This document shows, one piece after another, positions 42,319 through 50,666 of a DNA stretch of 64,000 bases; the first letter of the stretch is position 1, and each line of letters starts with the position of its first letter. The position numbers and the translations under genes were made by a program. The notes beneath the pieces were generated by a model that did no database searches, was not told where the DNA came from, and worked only from the letters and a program-made list of their open reading frames with translations. Source of the DNA: Flavihumibacter solisilvae (GTDB lineage Bacteria > Bacteroidota > Bacteroidia > Chitinophagales > Chitinophagaceae); the NCBI RefSeq assembly GCF_000814475.1, contig NZ_JSVC01000001.1, positions 248,001 to 312,000 of the forward strand, read 5' to 3'.

Positions 42319-42358
42319 GGAGCGATTTGAAGAACCGCGAAGGTAATCAAATCGCTCC
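42319..42358 (-). terminator. Probable nadA terminator hairpin
   Basis: Perfect 12-bp stem GGAGCGATTTGA (42319-42330) / TCAAATCGCTCC (42347-42358) with a 16-nt loop. On the minus strand it lies 23 bp after the nadA stop and is followed by GTTGTTTTCG. The T run is weak, so a role as a leader hairpin of the downstream helicase gene is also possible. Confidence 0.6.
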
Positions 42359-42381
42359 ATAAAATATGTTAATAAAATTTA

Positions 42382-43398
42382 TCAGCCGATCAGGCCGGCA
42401 GCCTTACTGATTTCAAGCATCCTTTCAATAGGCCTTTTCGCTGCGGTGCGGAGAGTTTCATCCATCGTGATCTCAGGCGTCTCGAATTCCATACACAAAT
42501 ACAGCTTTTCCAGGGTATTCAGCTTCATATGCGGACAATCATTACACGCGCAACTGTTATCCGGAGGAGCCGGTATAAACGTCTTAAAAGGATTGCCTTT
42601 TTGCATTTGGTGGAGAATGCCCGTTTCCGTCGCTACAATGAACTCTTTAGCATTGTCCTGCTGTGTATACTTAAGCAGCTGCGTTGTGCTCCCTATGAAG
42701 TCCGCAACGCGCAATACGGGGTCTTCACATTCGGGGTGCGCAATCAGCTTGGCCTCAGGATGTCGAATCTTGAGTTTTGTAATTTTTTCCAGGCTGAAAA
42801 TTTCATGCACCATACAGGCGCCATTCCATAAGACCATGTTCCGGCCTGTCTTCTTATTCAGGTATGCTCCGAGATTCCTGTCGGGAGCAAAAATTATGGG
42901 CTGATCCGCAGGAACGCTCTCAATTATCTTTTCGGCGTTACTGCTTGTGCAAATAATGTCGCTCAGCGCTTTGATATCAGCCGAGCAGTTGATGTAACTG
43001 ATCACGATATGCCCGGGATGCTGTTCCCTGAAACGGCGGAACAGTTCCGCAGGTGCGGAATCCGCAAGAGAACAACCTGCTTTTAGATCCGGCAGCAAAA
43101 CTTTCTTTTCCGGGTTAAGGATCTTGGCAGTTTCAGCCATAAAGTGCACGCCTGCAAAAACAATGATGTCTGCTGTCGTTTTTTCGGCCTGTTGCGCCAG
43201 TCCCAGACTGTCCCCGATATAATCCGCTACATCCTGGATATCCGGCTCCTGGTAGTAATGCGCAAGCACTATGGCATTTTTTTCTTTTTTGAGTCTTTCG
43301 ATCTCATGAAAGAGATCCATGGACGGATCAATCTCCACATCGAGAAAGCCAACCCGGTCTACATTATTCTTTGCCGTATCAATGTTCATAACTGCCAT
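42382..43398 (-). CDS. nadA: Quinolinate synthase NadA
   Basis: 338 residues from the ATG at 43398 (ATG 43389 also possible); the frame is open further upstream through the DnaA-box region but without homology. [24 protein letters not shown] opens the first domain. Iron-sulfur ligands are the Cys residues in [19 protein letters not shown] and the CACNDCPHM segment. It condenses iminoaspartate and DHAP to quinolinate. nadB is not adjacent. It is divergent from the PpiD-like gene across the proposed replication origin. Confidence 0.95.
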   Translation of the reverse strand: MAVMNIDTAKNNVDRVGFLDVEIDPSMDLFHEIERLKKEKNAIVLAHYYQEPDIQDVADYIGDSLGLAQQAEKTTADIIVFAGVHFMAETAKILNPEKKVLLPDLKAGCSLADSAPAELFRRFREQHPGHIVISYINCSADIKALSDIICTSSNAEKIIESVPADQPIIFAPDRNLGAYLNKKTGRNMVLWNGACMVHEIFSLEKITKLKIRHPEAKLIAHPECEDPVLRVADFIGSTTQLLKYTQQDNAKEFIVATETGILHQMQKGNPFKTFIPAPPDNSCACNDCPHMKLNTLEKLYLCMEFETPEITMDETLRTAAKRPIERMLEISKAAGLIG

Positions 43399-44071
43399 AA
43401 TAAATACTATAATATCTATTTTTAAAAAAAAACCTATTACTATTAGGGCTGTGGATTTGGGGATAACAAATCCTATATCGTTTGCAGAAACCAAAATTAG
43501 TTGCTTATCCACACTAATCCACAAAAATCCAACACCAAGCTTTCCGCCAAGGGCGTTGATTTCTTCTCCTTATCAACAACTGTGGATCAAAGAAGTTACT
43601 GTAAAATAAATTCATGCCTCCACTGTTAAAGGCGGTGGAATAACTCGACGGTTTTCAAGATACCCGGATGGGGAAGGAATGACCCGGGTCATTTGTTCAT
43701 ATCTTGTCCCCGGACCGCGAATAAGAAAAATGCCGGTTATCCACCAATTATCTGACAAATTAACATCGCCTGTTAAAACAGGTTCCACAACAGGTTTTTA
43801 ATGAAGAAAATGAGACCCGACGCGGAAATTGACAGGACTGGGTGAACAATTTTCCATTAAAACCACCCGTGGAACACCAGATTTGCAATATTTGTAAAAA
43901 CATTAATGTATTATAAGCTCCCTTCCCGCCAGCTAAAATAACCAAACCGCGAAATGCTTGTTTGCAGCGTATTTCAGCGGTTTTTCCACAATTTGTTCAT
44001 AAGGTGAATTTGCTTATTTTCGCCACTCTTTTTTTTGGGTGAACCATATAATATAATAATTAAGAAAGACC
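43399..44071. other. Candidate chromosomal replication origin (oriC)
   Basis: A 673-bp gene-free gap between divergent nadA and the PpiD-like gene. DnaA boxes relative to TTATCCACA: perfect at 43505-43513(+); one mismatch at 43458-43466(-), 43515-43523(+), 43570-43578(+), 43581-43589(-), 43737-43745(+) and 43982-43990(+). About 0.14 such matches are expected by chance here with even base use. The AT-rich tract 43399-43447 next to the first boxes could be the unwinding element; a second AT-rich tract is at 43880-43915. dnaN, mnmG and two parS sites lie within 7 kb. Confidence 0.72.
43992..44022 (+). promoter_or_regulatory. Promoter of the PpiD-like gene
   Basis: TTTG (43992-43995), 19-bp spacer, TATTTTCG (44015-44022): the Bacteroidota TTTG-N19-TAnnTTTG layout with one mismatch, 49 bp before the ATG. 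Confidence 0.45.
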
Positions 44072-46201
44072 ATGTCGATCATTCAGAACATCCGGGACAA
44101 GGCAGCCTGGTTGGTATTTGGCGTAATTGCGCTTAGCTTATTGGGATTCCTTTTAATGGACGCATTCGTTGGCAACCGTGGCCGCGGATTGTTTGGAGGT
44201 AACACTTCTACTGTAGGATCCGTAAACGGAAAAAAAGTAGATTATGTTGACTACCAGAAAAGGATTCAGCAGGTAGAAGATCAATACCAGCAGAATGGAT
44301 ACCCGATGAATGAAATGATGCGCCAGACCGTGCAGGAGCAGGTTTGGACTCAGTTCGTTGAAGAAAATGTAATGAACGAGGAATATGAGAAGCTGGGCCT
44401 CACCGTTACACCCAAAGAACTTGATGACATCTTATTTGGTGCAAACCCGCCCCAGGATCTTCGTCAGCAGTTCACCAACGAACAAGGTGTATATGATGTG
44501 AATGCAGCCAAGTCTGCTATTGCCAACCTCCGCAAGCAAAAGGATAACCCGATGGCTGAAAATTTCAGCAACGTGTACCTGCCTGCTCTCATGGAAGGCA
44601 GACTGCGTGAAAAATACGCCTCACTGCTTGGTAATACTTATTACATACCCAAATGGATGGCTGAGAAAACAAATGCTGACTACATCCAGATGGCGTCTAT
44701 CAATTATGTTGCTGTTCCCTATTCAACTGTGAGCGATAGTCTCGCTGAAGTAAAAGTGTCTGACAGTGACATTGATACTTATGTAAAAGAACACCAGGAA
44801 GAATTCAAACAGGAATCGAGCCGCAGCATCAATTATGTTGCTTTCAGTGCTGCACCAACAGCTGCTGACAGCAATAACATTGAACAGCAACTGGAAAATG
44901 TCCGTGCCGAATTTGCAGGCGCACCAGATCCTGCTGCTTTCCTGGTAAGGAATAATAGTGAAGTACCATACTTTGACGGATATGTGGTGAAATCAAAATT
45001 ACAGGTGCCCAATGCTGATACCATCCGTGTACTCGCAGATGGCCAGGTATTCGGACCATATCTCGATGGCGGAAATTATGTTCTCGCAAAAATGATTGGA
45101 AAGCGCAACTTACCTGACAGTGTGAAAGTGCGTCATATTCTTATCAGCACACAAGGTGGCCAGGGAGTCGCGGCTTTATCTGACAGCGCTGCGAAAGCAA
45201 AGGCAGACAGTATCGCCGGTGCGATTCGTGGTGGTGCAAACTTCGCTGTTCTCGCTGCTATGTTCAGCTCTGACCCCGGAAGCAAAGACAAGGGCGGTGA
45301 ATATGATTTCTCTTCACAGCAGTTTGGTAACCTGGCAAGGGAATTTGCAGAAGCATCTTTCTATGGTACAACAGGCGACAAAAAAGTGATCAAGACAGAC
45401 TTTGGGTATCATTACCTGGAAGTGATGAACCAGAAGAATTTCGAGCCTGCATATAAAGTGGCTTACCTGAGCCGTGCGATCTCGCCAAGCGTAGAAACAG
45501 AAAATACTGCATCAGGAGCCGCAAACCAGTTTGCCGGTGAAAGCCGTAACGCAAAGGCGTTTGAAGAGAATGTCGGCAAGCAGAAACTCACAAAACTTAT
45601 TGCCCAGGATATTAAGGCAAATGATATCATGTTACCCGGACTTGGATCGAGCAGGCAGCTTGTTCGCTGGATGAACGATGCAAGTGTTGGTGATGTATCT
45701 GAGCCCATCAATGTGGAAGACAAATACATTGTAGCTACCCTGACAGAGATCAACAAAGAAGGAGTGATGAGTGCAGCAAAAGCTCGCCCACAGGTGGAAT
45801 TTGTTATCCGTAATAAGAAAAAAGCGGCGGTAATAAAATCTAAGCTTGGCAGCCCGGCCAGCCTCGAAGCCGTAGCAACTGCAACAAGCCAGCAGGTGCG
45901 TACAGCCGACAGCGTACGTTTTAATTCACCTTTCATTCCAAATCTTGGCCAGGAACCTAAAGTAATCGGCGCGGCTTTCAGGAAAGAGAACCAGGCTAAA
46001 ATATCAGCTCCCATCTCCGGAAACGGGGCTGTATTTGTGCTGAAAACGAATAATGTTTCAGCGGTATCTGACGGTGGAATGAATGCTGAGCAACAGCGTA
46101 CGATGCAAATGCAGCAAATGCGCCAGATGTCCGGCTTCCGTGCCGTTGAAGCACTTCGCAAGGCAGCAGAAGTTAAGGATCAGCGTTCAAAGCTGATGTA
46201 A
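44072..46201 (+). CDS. PpiD/SurA-like periplasmic peptidyl-prolyl isomerase
   Basis: 709 residues. A single N-terminal TM anchor (about 13-32, LVFGVIALSLLGFLLMDAFV), a SurA-N-like helical chaperone region (about 45-230), a parvulin domain (about 348-455: VKVRHILIS, ANFAVLAAMFSSDPGSKDKGGEYDF, FGYHYLEVM) and a further C-terminal region with a second, degenerate rotamase-like segment. It folds outer-membrane and periplasmic proteins while tethered to the inner membrane. It is the first gene to the right of the proposed origin. Confidence 0.93.
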   Translation: MSIIQNIRDKAAWLVFGVIALSLLGFLLMDAFVGNRGRGLFGGNTSTVGSVNGKKVDYVDYQKRIQQVEDQYQQNGYPMNEMMRQTVQEQVWTQFVEENVMNEEYEKLGLTVTPKELDDILFGANPPQDLRQQFTNEQGVYDVNAAKSAIANLRKQKDNPMAENFSNVYLPALMEGRLREKYASLLGNTYYIPKWMAEKTNADYIQMASINYVAVPYSTVSDSLAEVKVSDSDIDTYVKEHQEEFKQESSRSINYVAFSAAPTAADSNNIEQQLENVRAEFAGAPDPAAFLVRNNSEVPYFDGYVVKSKLQVPNADTIRVLADGQVFGPYLDGGNYVLAKMIGKRNLPDSVKVRHILISTQGGQGVAALSDSAAKAKADSIAGAIRGGANFAVLAAMFSSDPGSKDKGGEYDFSSQQFGNLAREFAEASFYGTTGDKKVIKTDFGYHYLEVMNQKNFEPAYKVAYLSRAISPSVETENTASGAANQFAGESRNAKAFEENVGKQKLTKLIAQDIKANDIMLPGLGSSRQLVRWMNDASVGDVSEPINVEDKYIVATLTEINKEGVMSAAKARPQVEFVIRNKKKAAVIKSKLGSPASLEAVATATSQQVRTADSVRFNSPFIPNLGQEPKVIGAAFRKENQAKISAPISGNGAVFVLKTNNVSAVSDGGMNAEQQRTMQMQQMRQMSGFRAVEALRKAAEVKDQRSKLM

Positions 46202-46223
46202 GCGATAAGCGAAATAAAATTGA

Positions 46224-46245
46224 GGCGGACTCCACGGAGTTCGCC
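46224..46245 (+). terminator. Intrinsic terminator after the PpiD-like gene
   Basis: Nine-bp stem GGCGGACTC / GAGTTCGCC (one G-T wobble), 4-nt loop, followed by a T run (TTTTTTATTTTT), 22 bp after the stop. Confidence 0.85.
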
Positions 46246-46305
46246 TTTTTTATTTTTGGCTGTAACTTTATCATTCCAAACTTGTTATAGACTAAAATCC
46301 CAGTT

Positions 46306-46812
46306 ATGGCTGATGTGATTGTGAATAAAGTAGCAGAAAGCGGGTTGATCACCCTTGACCTGGAAAATTTCTATCCCCGGGAAGAGATCCTTGTGTTTGA
46401 TATGAAGGACCATTTGTTCATGGGCCTCATCCTGAAGGAAAAGGATTTCCGCGAAGCGATGAAAAACCTCGACTTGTCAGTATACAAGGATAAGTATGTT
46501 GCAGTGACCTGTTCGGCCGATGCAGTTATTCCCGTATGGGCATATATGTTGGTTTCATCAGAACTCACACCTGTAGCAAAAGATATTTTCTATGGAACGG
46601 CAGATGAATTCCACCGTCATTTATTCCTTGCTAACCTCCGCTCAATTGATACCGCCGAGTTTGCAGATAAAAGGGTAGTTGTAAAGGGCTGTGGCGAAAC
46701 TCCGATCGGTGACTTTGCTTATCTCGAGATCACCAAAAAACTGCGTCCGGTTGTAAAAACCATAATGTACGGGGAGCCCTGCAGCACAGTGCCCGTATAT
46801 AAGAAGAGATGA
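46306..46812 (+). CDS. DUF2480 family protein
   Basis: 168 residues. The sequence ADVIVNKVAESGLITLDLE, DMKDHLFMGLILKEKDFR, VKGCGETPIGDFAYLEITKKL and the ending GEPCSTVPVYKKR match a conserved Bacteroidota-specific family of unknown function. Two invariant-looking Cys (in KGCGE and GEPCST) could bind metal or form a redox pair. It is soluble with no signal peptide. It stands alone after the PpiD-like gene's terminator and is convergent with kdsB. No function is assigned. Confidence 0.85.
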   Translation: MADVIVNKVAESGLITLDLENFYPREEILVFDMKDHLFMGLILKEKDFREAMKNLDLSVYKDKYVAVTCSADAVIPVWAYMLVSSELTPVAKDIFYGTADEFHRHLFLANLRSIDTAEFADKRVVVKGCGETPIGDFAYLEITKKLRPVVKTIMYGEPCSTVPVYKKR

Positions 46813-46857
46813 CCTTTAATATTCCGATAAGTGAATAAATCAATGGGTGAGGGTGAA

Positions 46858-47589
46858 CTAGTGGATTTTTATCAGCTCTTCCGCCTTCTCCATGTCCTCA
46901 GGCGTATCGATATTCACGCCCATATACTCAGTTACAACCATTTTTAAGGGAATTCCATGTTCCAGGTAACGCAGGCATTCGATCTTCTCAGCCGCTTCGA
47001 GTGGAGTCATGGGCCAATTTGTAAATTTCATCAGCACTTCCTTGCGATAGGCATAAACACCAACATGCTCGAACCAGGTCACCGGGATATCAGTGCTTCG
47101 AGGGTAAGGAATGGGACTCCGGCTGAACAACAGCGAGTTCATATTCTTGTCCACCACCACTTTTACAACGTTGGGATTTTTTACCGCTTCTTCTTCCGTC
47201 AGTTCCTGCATCAATGAAGCTACCTGGACACCGGGGTCATCAAATACAGAGAGGAGTCGGGACAATGGACCCTTTTTCACAAATGGCATGTCGCCCTGCA
47301 CATTCAGGATGATATCCACATCCTCCATCTCCGCTACAGCTTCCGCGATCCGGTCACTACCGCTTTCGTGTGACCGTACACTTCTTCTTACTATTCCACC
47401 GATCTTGCTGATCTCATCAAAAATGATCTCGCTGTCTGTAATAACGCTTACTTCATCGAAGAGCCCCGTCGCAAGCGTGTTTTCATATGCGCGACGAATG
47501 ATGGTTTTGTCTCCCAGCATTTTCATCAGCTTTCCGGGAAACCGGGTTGCAGCATAACGTGCGGGAATCATCGCAATGGTTTTTCCCAT
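46858..47589 (-). CDS. kdsB: 3-deoxy-manno-octulosonate cytidylyltransferase
   Basis: 243 residues. AMIPARYAATRFPGK at residues 5-19, IVRRSVRSHESGSDRIAEA, ILNVQGDMPF and GVYAYRKEVLMKF match CMP-Kdo synthetase. It activates Kdo for LPS inner core synthesis, downstream of KdsD (13726-14694). It starts 4 bp after the hydroxylase gene stop, so both are on one mRNA. Confidence 0.96.
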   Translation of the reverse strand: MGKTIAMIPARYAATRFPGKLMKMLGDKTIIRRAYENTLATGLFDEVSVITDSEIIFDEISKIGGIVRRSVRSHESGSDRIAEAVAEMEDVDIILNVQGDMPFVKKGPLSRLLSVFDDPGVQVASLMQELTEEEAVKNPNVVKVVVDKNMNSLLFSRSPIPYPRSTDIPVTWFEHVGVYAYRKEVLMKFTNWPMTPLEAAEKIECLRYLEHGIPLKMVVTEYMGVNIDTPEDMEKAEELIKIH

Positions 47590-47593
47590 AAGG

Positions 47594-48412
47594 TCAGTAA
47601 TCTGTTTTTATAGATTTATCAAAGGGGATCCTGAACTGGTAACCCAGGTCTTCATCTGTTTTATCGTCCAGCACATCCAGTCCATAGCGCAGTTCGCGCG
47701 GATCAGCGTATGCAAATGTACCAAAGAGGCGGTCCCACACCGAAAAGATATTACTGTAGTTCGTGTCGGTCAGCGGACGTTTATAATGATGATGTGCTTT
47801 GTGCATATTCGGGGAAACAAAGATCCAGCTGATGGGCTTGTCTATCCACAGCGGCACCCTGATATTGGCATGGTTGAAATGTGTGAACAATGCCGCACAG
47901 CCCCGGTATAGAAAATATAAACCAACCGGCACGCCGACAAGGAAAATTCCAAGTATGGCGGTGGCCTCACGAAGCAGCCATTCACCCGGGTGGTGCCTTG
48001 TGCCGGTAGTGACATCAACTTTGGTGTCACTATGGTGAACCATATGGAACTTCCATAGGTACTTGTATTTGTGCATGAGCCGGTGGGGCAGGTACTGGCC
48101 AAAAAAATCCATCAACAACAGGCCAATGACTATTTCCACCCAAAGCGGCCACTCTACCAGGTTAAGCAGCCCGAAGTTGTGTTCCGTAACATAGGAACAA
48201 ACCTTGATTGTGAAGATTCCGAAAATGAGATTGAGGACAAGTGTGGTGGCAAGGAAAACCAGGTTTACCCCGGCATGTTTAAAGCGATTAAATGAAAATT
48301 TGAAAAGGGGATAATATCCTTCCACCAGCCAGAAAAACACCATTCCACCCATCAGGATCAAAACCCTGTGACTGGAAGAAATGTTTGTCCAGTATTCCAT
48401 GAAATTGTTCAT
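47594..48412 (-). CDS. Sterol desaturase/fatty acid hydroxylase family membrane protein
   Basis: 272 residues with about five hydrophobic helices and the three His clusters of membrane di-iron hydroxylases: HRLMH and HMVHH (near 108-135) and HKAHHHY (near 210). FGQYLPHRLMHKYKYLWKFH is a typical family stretch. It may hydroxylate or desaturate lipid A, ornithine-lipid or sphingolipid acyl chains; Bacteroidota make sphingolipids, but no partner gene is present. Co-transcription with kdsB hints at lipid A/LPS modification, by inference only. Confidence 0.85.
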   Translation of the reverse strand: MNNFMEYWTNISSSHRVLILMGGMVFFWLVEGYYPLFKFSFNRFKHAGVNLVFLATTLVLNLIFGIFTIKVCSYVTEHNFGLLNLVEWPLWVEIVIGLLLMDFFGQYLPHRLMHKYKYLWKFHMVHHSDTKVDVTTGTRHHPGEWLLREATAILGIFLVGVPVGLYFLYRGCAALFTHFNHANIRVPLWIDKPISWIFVSPNMHKAHHHYKRPLTDTNYSNIFSVWDRLFGTFAYADPRELRYGLDVLDDKTDEDLGYQFRIPFDKSIKTDY

Positions 48413-48487
48413 ACGGCCAGGTAAGCGTATGTTAAGTTAACAATAGAACAGCAAGGCTGTTTCAATGTCCCGTAAAATTGATGTAAA

Positions 48488-48889
48488 TCATGCCGGCAGG
48501 GAAGAATACAGAGTACCACAATTTTTGCACCGGTAGTGAACCGTAAACCGTACATGGGAGCCTGTAAACAGTCGTACCCTGAGCTTTCCCCAGAACCCGG
48601 CAGGCTGCTCAACATGGGTGACCTTTTCAATCATTACCGCACCACAGGTCGGGCAGGCCAATTCCTTGATGTACCGTTCTTCGGCTTCTTCAAGAAAGCT
48701 AATGGCCTGGTCGGTTTCGGTGTCGGACACCATCAGTTTTATTCCGCCGATAGCGGGACTGAGCAGTGGATCGATCGTAACGGTATTTTCATCCTGCAGG
48801 TAGCAATTGATCCCATGATCTTTCAATAAACTCAACTGCAGATTGGCCACTATATAATTGTCGTATGAGCGGATCTCGTTGAACTTCAT
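48488..48889 (-). CDS. DUF2007-type protein with zinc ribbon
   Basis: 133 residues from the ATG at 48889, chosen because a strong GAGGAGG ribosome site lies 3 bp upstream (48893-48899); an ATG at 48913 would overlap dnaN. The N-terminal half (SYDNYIVANLQLSLLKDHGINCYLQDE, GGIKLMVSDTETDQAISFL) is the DUF2007 ferredoxin-like putative signal-transducing fold. The C-terminal half has CPTCGAVM and YRCKNCGTLY, a CxxC/CxxC zinc ribbon. Function unknown. It lies 16 bp behind dnaN and is presumably co-transcribed. Confidence 0.82.
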   Translation of the reverse strand: MKFNEIRSYDNYIVANLQLSLLKDHGINCYLQDENTVTIDPLLSPAIGGIKLMVSDTETDQAISFLEEAEERYIKELACPTCGAVMIEKVTHVEQPAGFWGKLRVRLFTGSHVRFTVHYRCKNCGTLYSSLPA

Positions 48890-48905
48890 GAAACCTCCTC
48901 GTTCA

Positions 48906-50021
48906 TCAGGCATTCAGCATCAGCGGCATAACCAGCATCAGCAGTTCTTCGTTTTCGTCGCCCTCCATGGGCTTAAGGATACCAGCTTTTGTGGGAGTGG
49001 ATAGTTCCATCCGGACTTCATCGCTTTCCGCAGCGTTCAGCATTTCGATAAGAAACCTGGCGTTGAAAGCGATCTGCAGGTCTTCACCATCATACTGGCA
49101 TTTCATTCGCTCAGTTCCTTCAAAACTGAAATCAATATCCTGTGCCGCAAGCTGCAGTTCACTTCCGGTAATATTTAATACTACCTGGTTTGTGCTCTTG
49201 TTCGAAAACACGCTTACCCGGCGAAGGGCTCCCTGGAAGTCAGGTTTAGTGACGATCATTTTATACGGATTGTCAGCAGGGATAACTACTTTATAATCCG
49301 GGAAACGGGCGTCGATCAGGCGGCAGCTCATCTGTGTATTGCCGTGTGTTACGAAAAGATGGTTGCTGTTATAGCTTACTGTGATAGTATCATCATTATC
49401 AGGAAGGGCGTTTTTCAGGATGTTGAGCGGCTTCTTGGGAACAATGAATGCATCATTCTTAGGCGCCTTCACATCAGTTCTTTTATATCTCACCAGCCTG
49501 TGTGCGTCTGTAGCTACGAACTGTACGAAGTTTTTGTCAAGTTCGAAATATACCCCGGTCATCGCAGGGCGCAGGTCATCATTGCTGACTGCAAACAGGG
49601 TTTTGTTGATCCCGGTCACCATCGCACTGCTGGTCAGGTCAAATGAAGTCGTGTCATCTGCAGTGGGTTCCTTCGGGAAATTATCGGGGTTTTCACCCAT
49701 CACCTTATACTTACCATTATCGCTGGTTATTTCGATACCGAAATTCTTGTCGATGGTAAAAGTGAGTGGCTGATCCGGGATGTTTTTCAACGAGTCGATC
49801 AGAATCTTGGCGGGGATACATACCCTTCCGCTGTCTTTGGCTTCAATGTCCATCTGCACACGCATCACGGTTTCCAGGTCGGTGGCCACCACATTCAGTT
49901 TGTTCTTGTCGATTTCGAACAGGAAATCTTCCAGGATGGGTAAAACTGTATTGGCGTTGATCACTCCACTGATCTGTTGCAGCTGTTTCAATAAGGCCGA
50001 CGAAGAAACGATGAACTTCAT
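48906..50021 (-). CDS. dnaN: DNA polymerase III beta subunit (sliding clamp)
   Basis: 371 residues. KFIVSSSALLKQLQQISGVI at the start, three repeated clamp domains of about 120 residues (ELDKNFVQFVATDAHRLVRYKR in domain 2) and the C-terminal LLMLVMPLMLNA, the family PMR/PMxL end. It forms the dimeric processivity ring. It lies 5-6 kb from the proposed origin. A divergent promoter region (50022-50096) is shared with recX: TTTG-N21-TAGTTTCG on the minus strand at 50079-50047. Confidence 0.97.
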   Translation of the reverse strand: MKFIVSSSALLKQLQQISGVINANTVLPILEDFLFEIDKNKLNVVATDLETVMRVQMDIEAKDSGRVCIPAKILIDSLKNIPDQPLTFTIDKNFGIEITSDNGKYKVMGENPDNFPKEPTADDTTSFDLTSSAMVTGINKTLFAVSNDDLRPAMTGVYFELDKNFVQFVATDAHRLVRYKRTDVKAPKNDAFIVPKKPLNILKNALPDNDDTITVSYNSNHLFVTHGNTQMSCRLIDARFPDYKVVIPADNPYKMIVTKPDFQGALRRVSVFSNKSTNQVVLNITGSELQLAAQDIDFSFEGTERMKCQYDGEDLQIAFNARFLIEMLNAAESDEVRMELSTPTKAGILKPMEGDENEELLMLVMPLMLNA

Positions 50022-50084
50022 AAAACTGGTTGCTATTTAATGGGGACGAAACTAAGGAATTTTAGCATTGGATTTCAAACCCCT

Positions 50085-50092
50085 TATTTTTG
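50085..50092 (+). promoter_or_regulatory. -7 promoter element of recX
   Basis: TATTTTTG (TAnnTTTG) ends 4 bp before the recX ATG at 50097. Confidence 0.5.
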
Positions 50093-50096
50093 TTAA

Positions 50097-50666
50097 ATGG
50101 CGAATTCGCTGTCAGTTGACCAGGCTCTGCCTAAAATCAGGCACTATTGTTCGTACCAGGAACGCTGCCACCAGGAAGTGAAGGAAAAACTGTACGGGTA
50201 CGGACTGAGGAAAAATGACGTGGAGCTGGTTATTTCACAGCTTATCGAGGAAGATTACCTTAATGAGGAACGTTTCGCCCGCCACTTTGCCGGGGGCAAG
50301 TTCCGCATGAAGAACTGGGGACGCATCCGTATCCAGAATGAACTTAAGCTGAGACAGGTCAGCGACTATTGTATCAGGAAGGCAATGAAGGAAATTGCTG
50401 ATGAGGACTACCAGTCAGCCCTTGAAAAACTTGCCGCCGGCCGCTGGGAAACCCTCAAAACCGAAGTAGTATTCCTCAGCAGGCTAAAAAAAACCCAGGA
50501 TTACCTGTTATATAAAGGATATGAATGGGAATTGGTTCAAAGGCAGCTGCAGCAATTGAAAATCAACACGAAAAATGAGCAACCTGAATATTACGACCGT
50601 TCAGACCATTCTCCACTGGGAAGAAAAGGAAAAGAACCTCGAGATGCTCGGGACCAGGATCCTTGA
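50097..50666 (+). CDS. recX: Regulatory protein RecX
   Basis: 189 residues. Three-helix repeats typical of RecX: ALPKIRHYCSYQERCHQEVKEKL, LIEEDYLNEERFARHFAGGKFR, WGRIRIQNELKLRQVSDYCIRKA, ending near residue 158 with LLYKGYEWELVQRQL. It modulates RecA filaments. The last 30 residues (from about 160, polar and disordered-looking) have no RecX character and are encoded in the frame +1 to the next gene, which it overlaps by 92 bp. This looks like stop-codon loss and readthrough into the downstream gene. Confidence 0.92.
   Translation: MANSLSVDQALPKIRHYCSYQERCHQEVKEKLYGYGLRKNDVELVISQLIEEDYLNEERFARHFAGGKFRMKNWGRIRIQNELKLRQVSDYCIRKAMKEIADEDYQSALEKLAAGRWETLKTEVVFLSRLKKTQDYLLYKGYEWELVQRQLQQLKINTKNEQPEYYDRSDHSPLGRKGKEPRDARDQDP

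Noticed and set aside
43429-43445. CTATTACTATTA repeat next to the DnaA boxes, resembling a DnaA-trio element
   Set aside because: The trinucleotides match the trio pattern but in the wrong orientation: the DnaA boxes lie on the side where the unwinding region should be. Not used as evidence for oriC.
43760-43945. Minus-strand 61-codon open frame in the origin region
   Set aside because: No family resemblance, Cys-rich random-looking sequence, and it overlaps the DnaA-box gap.
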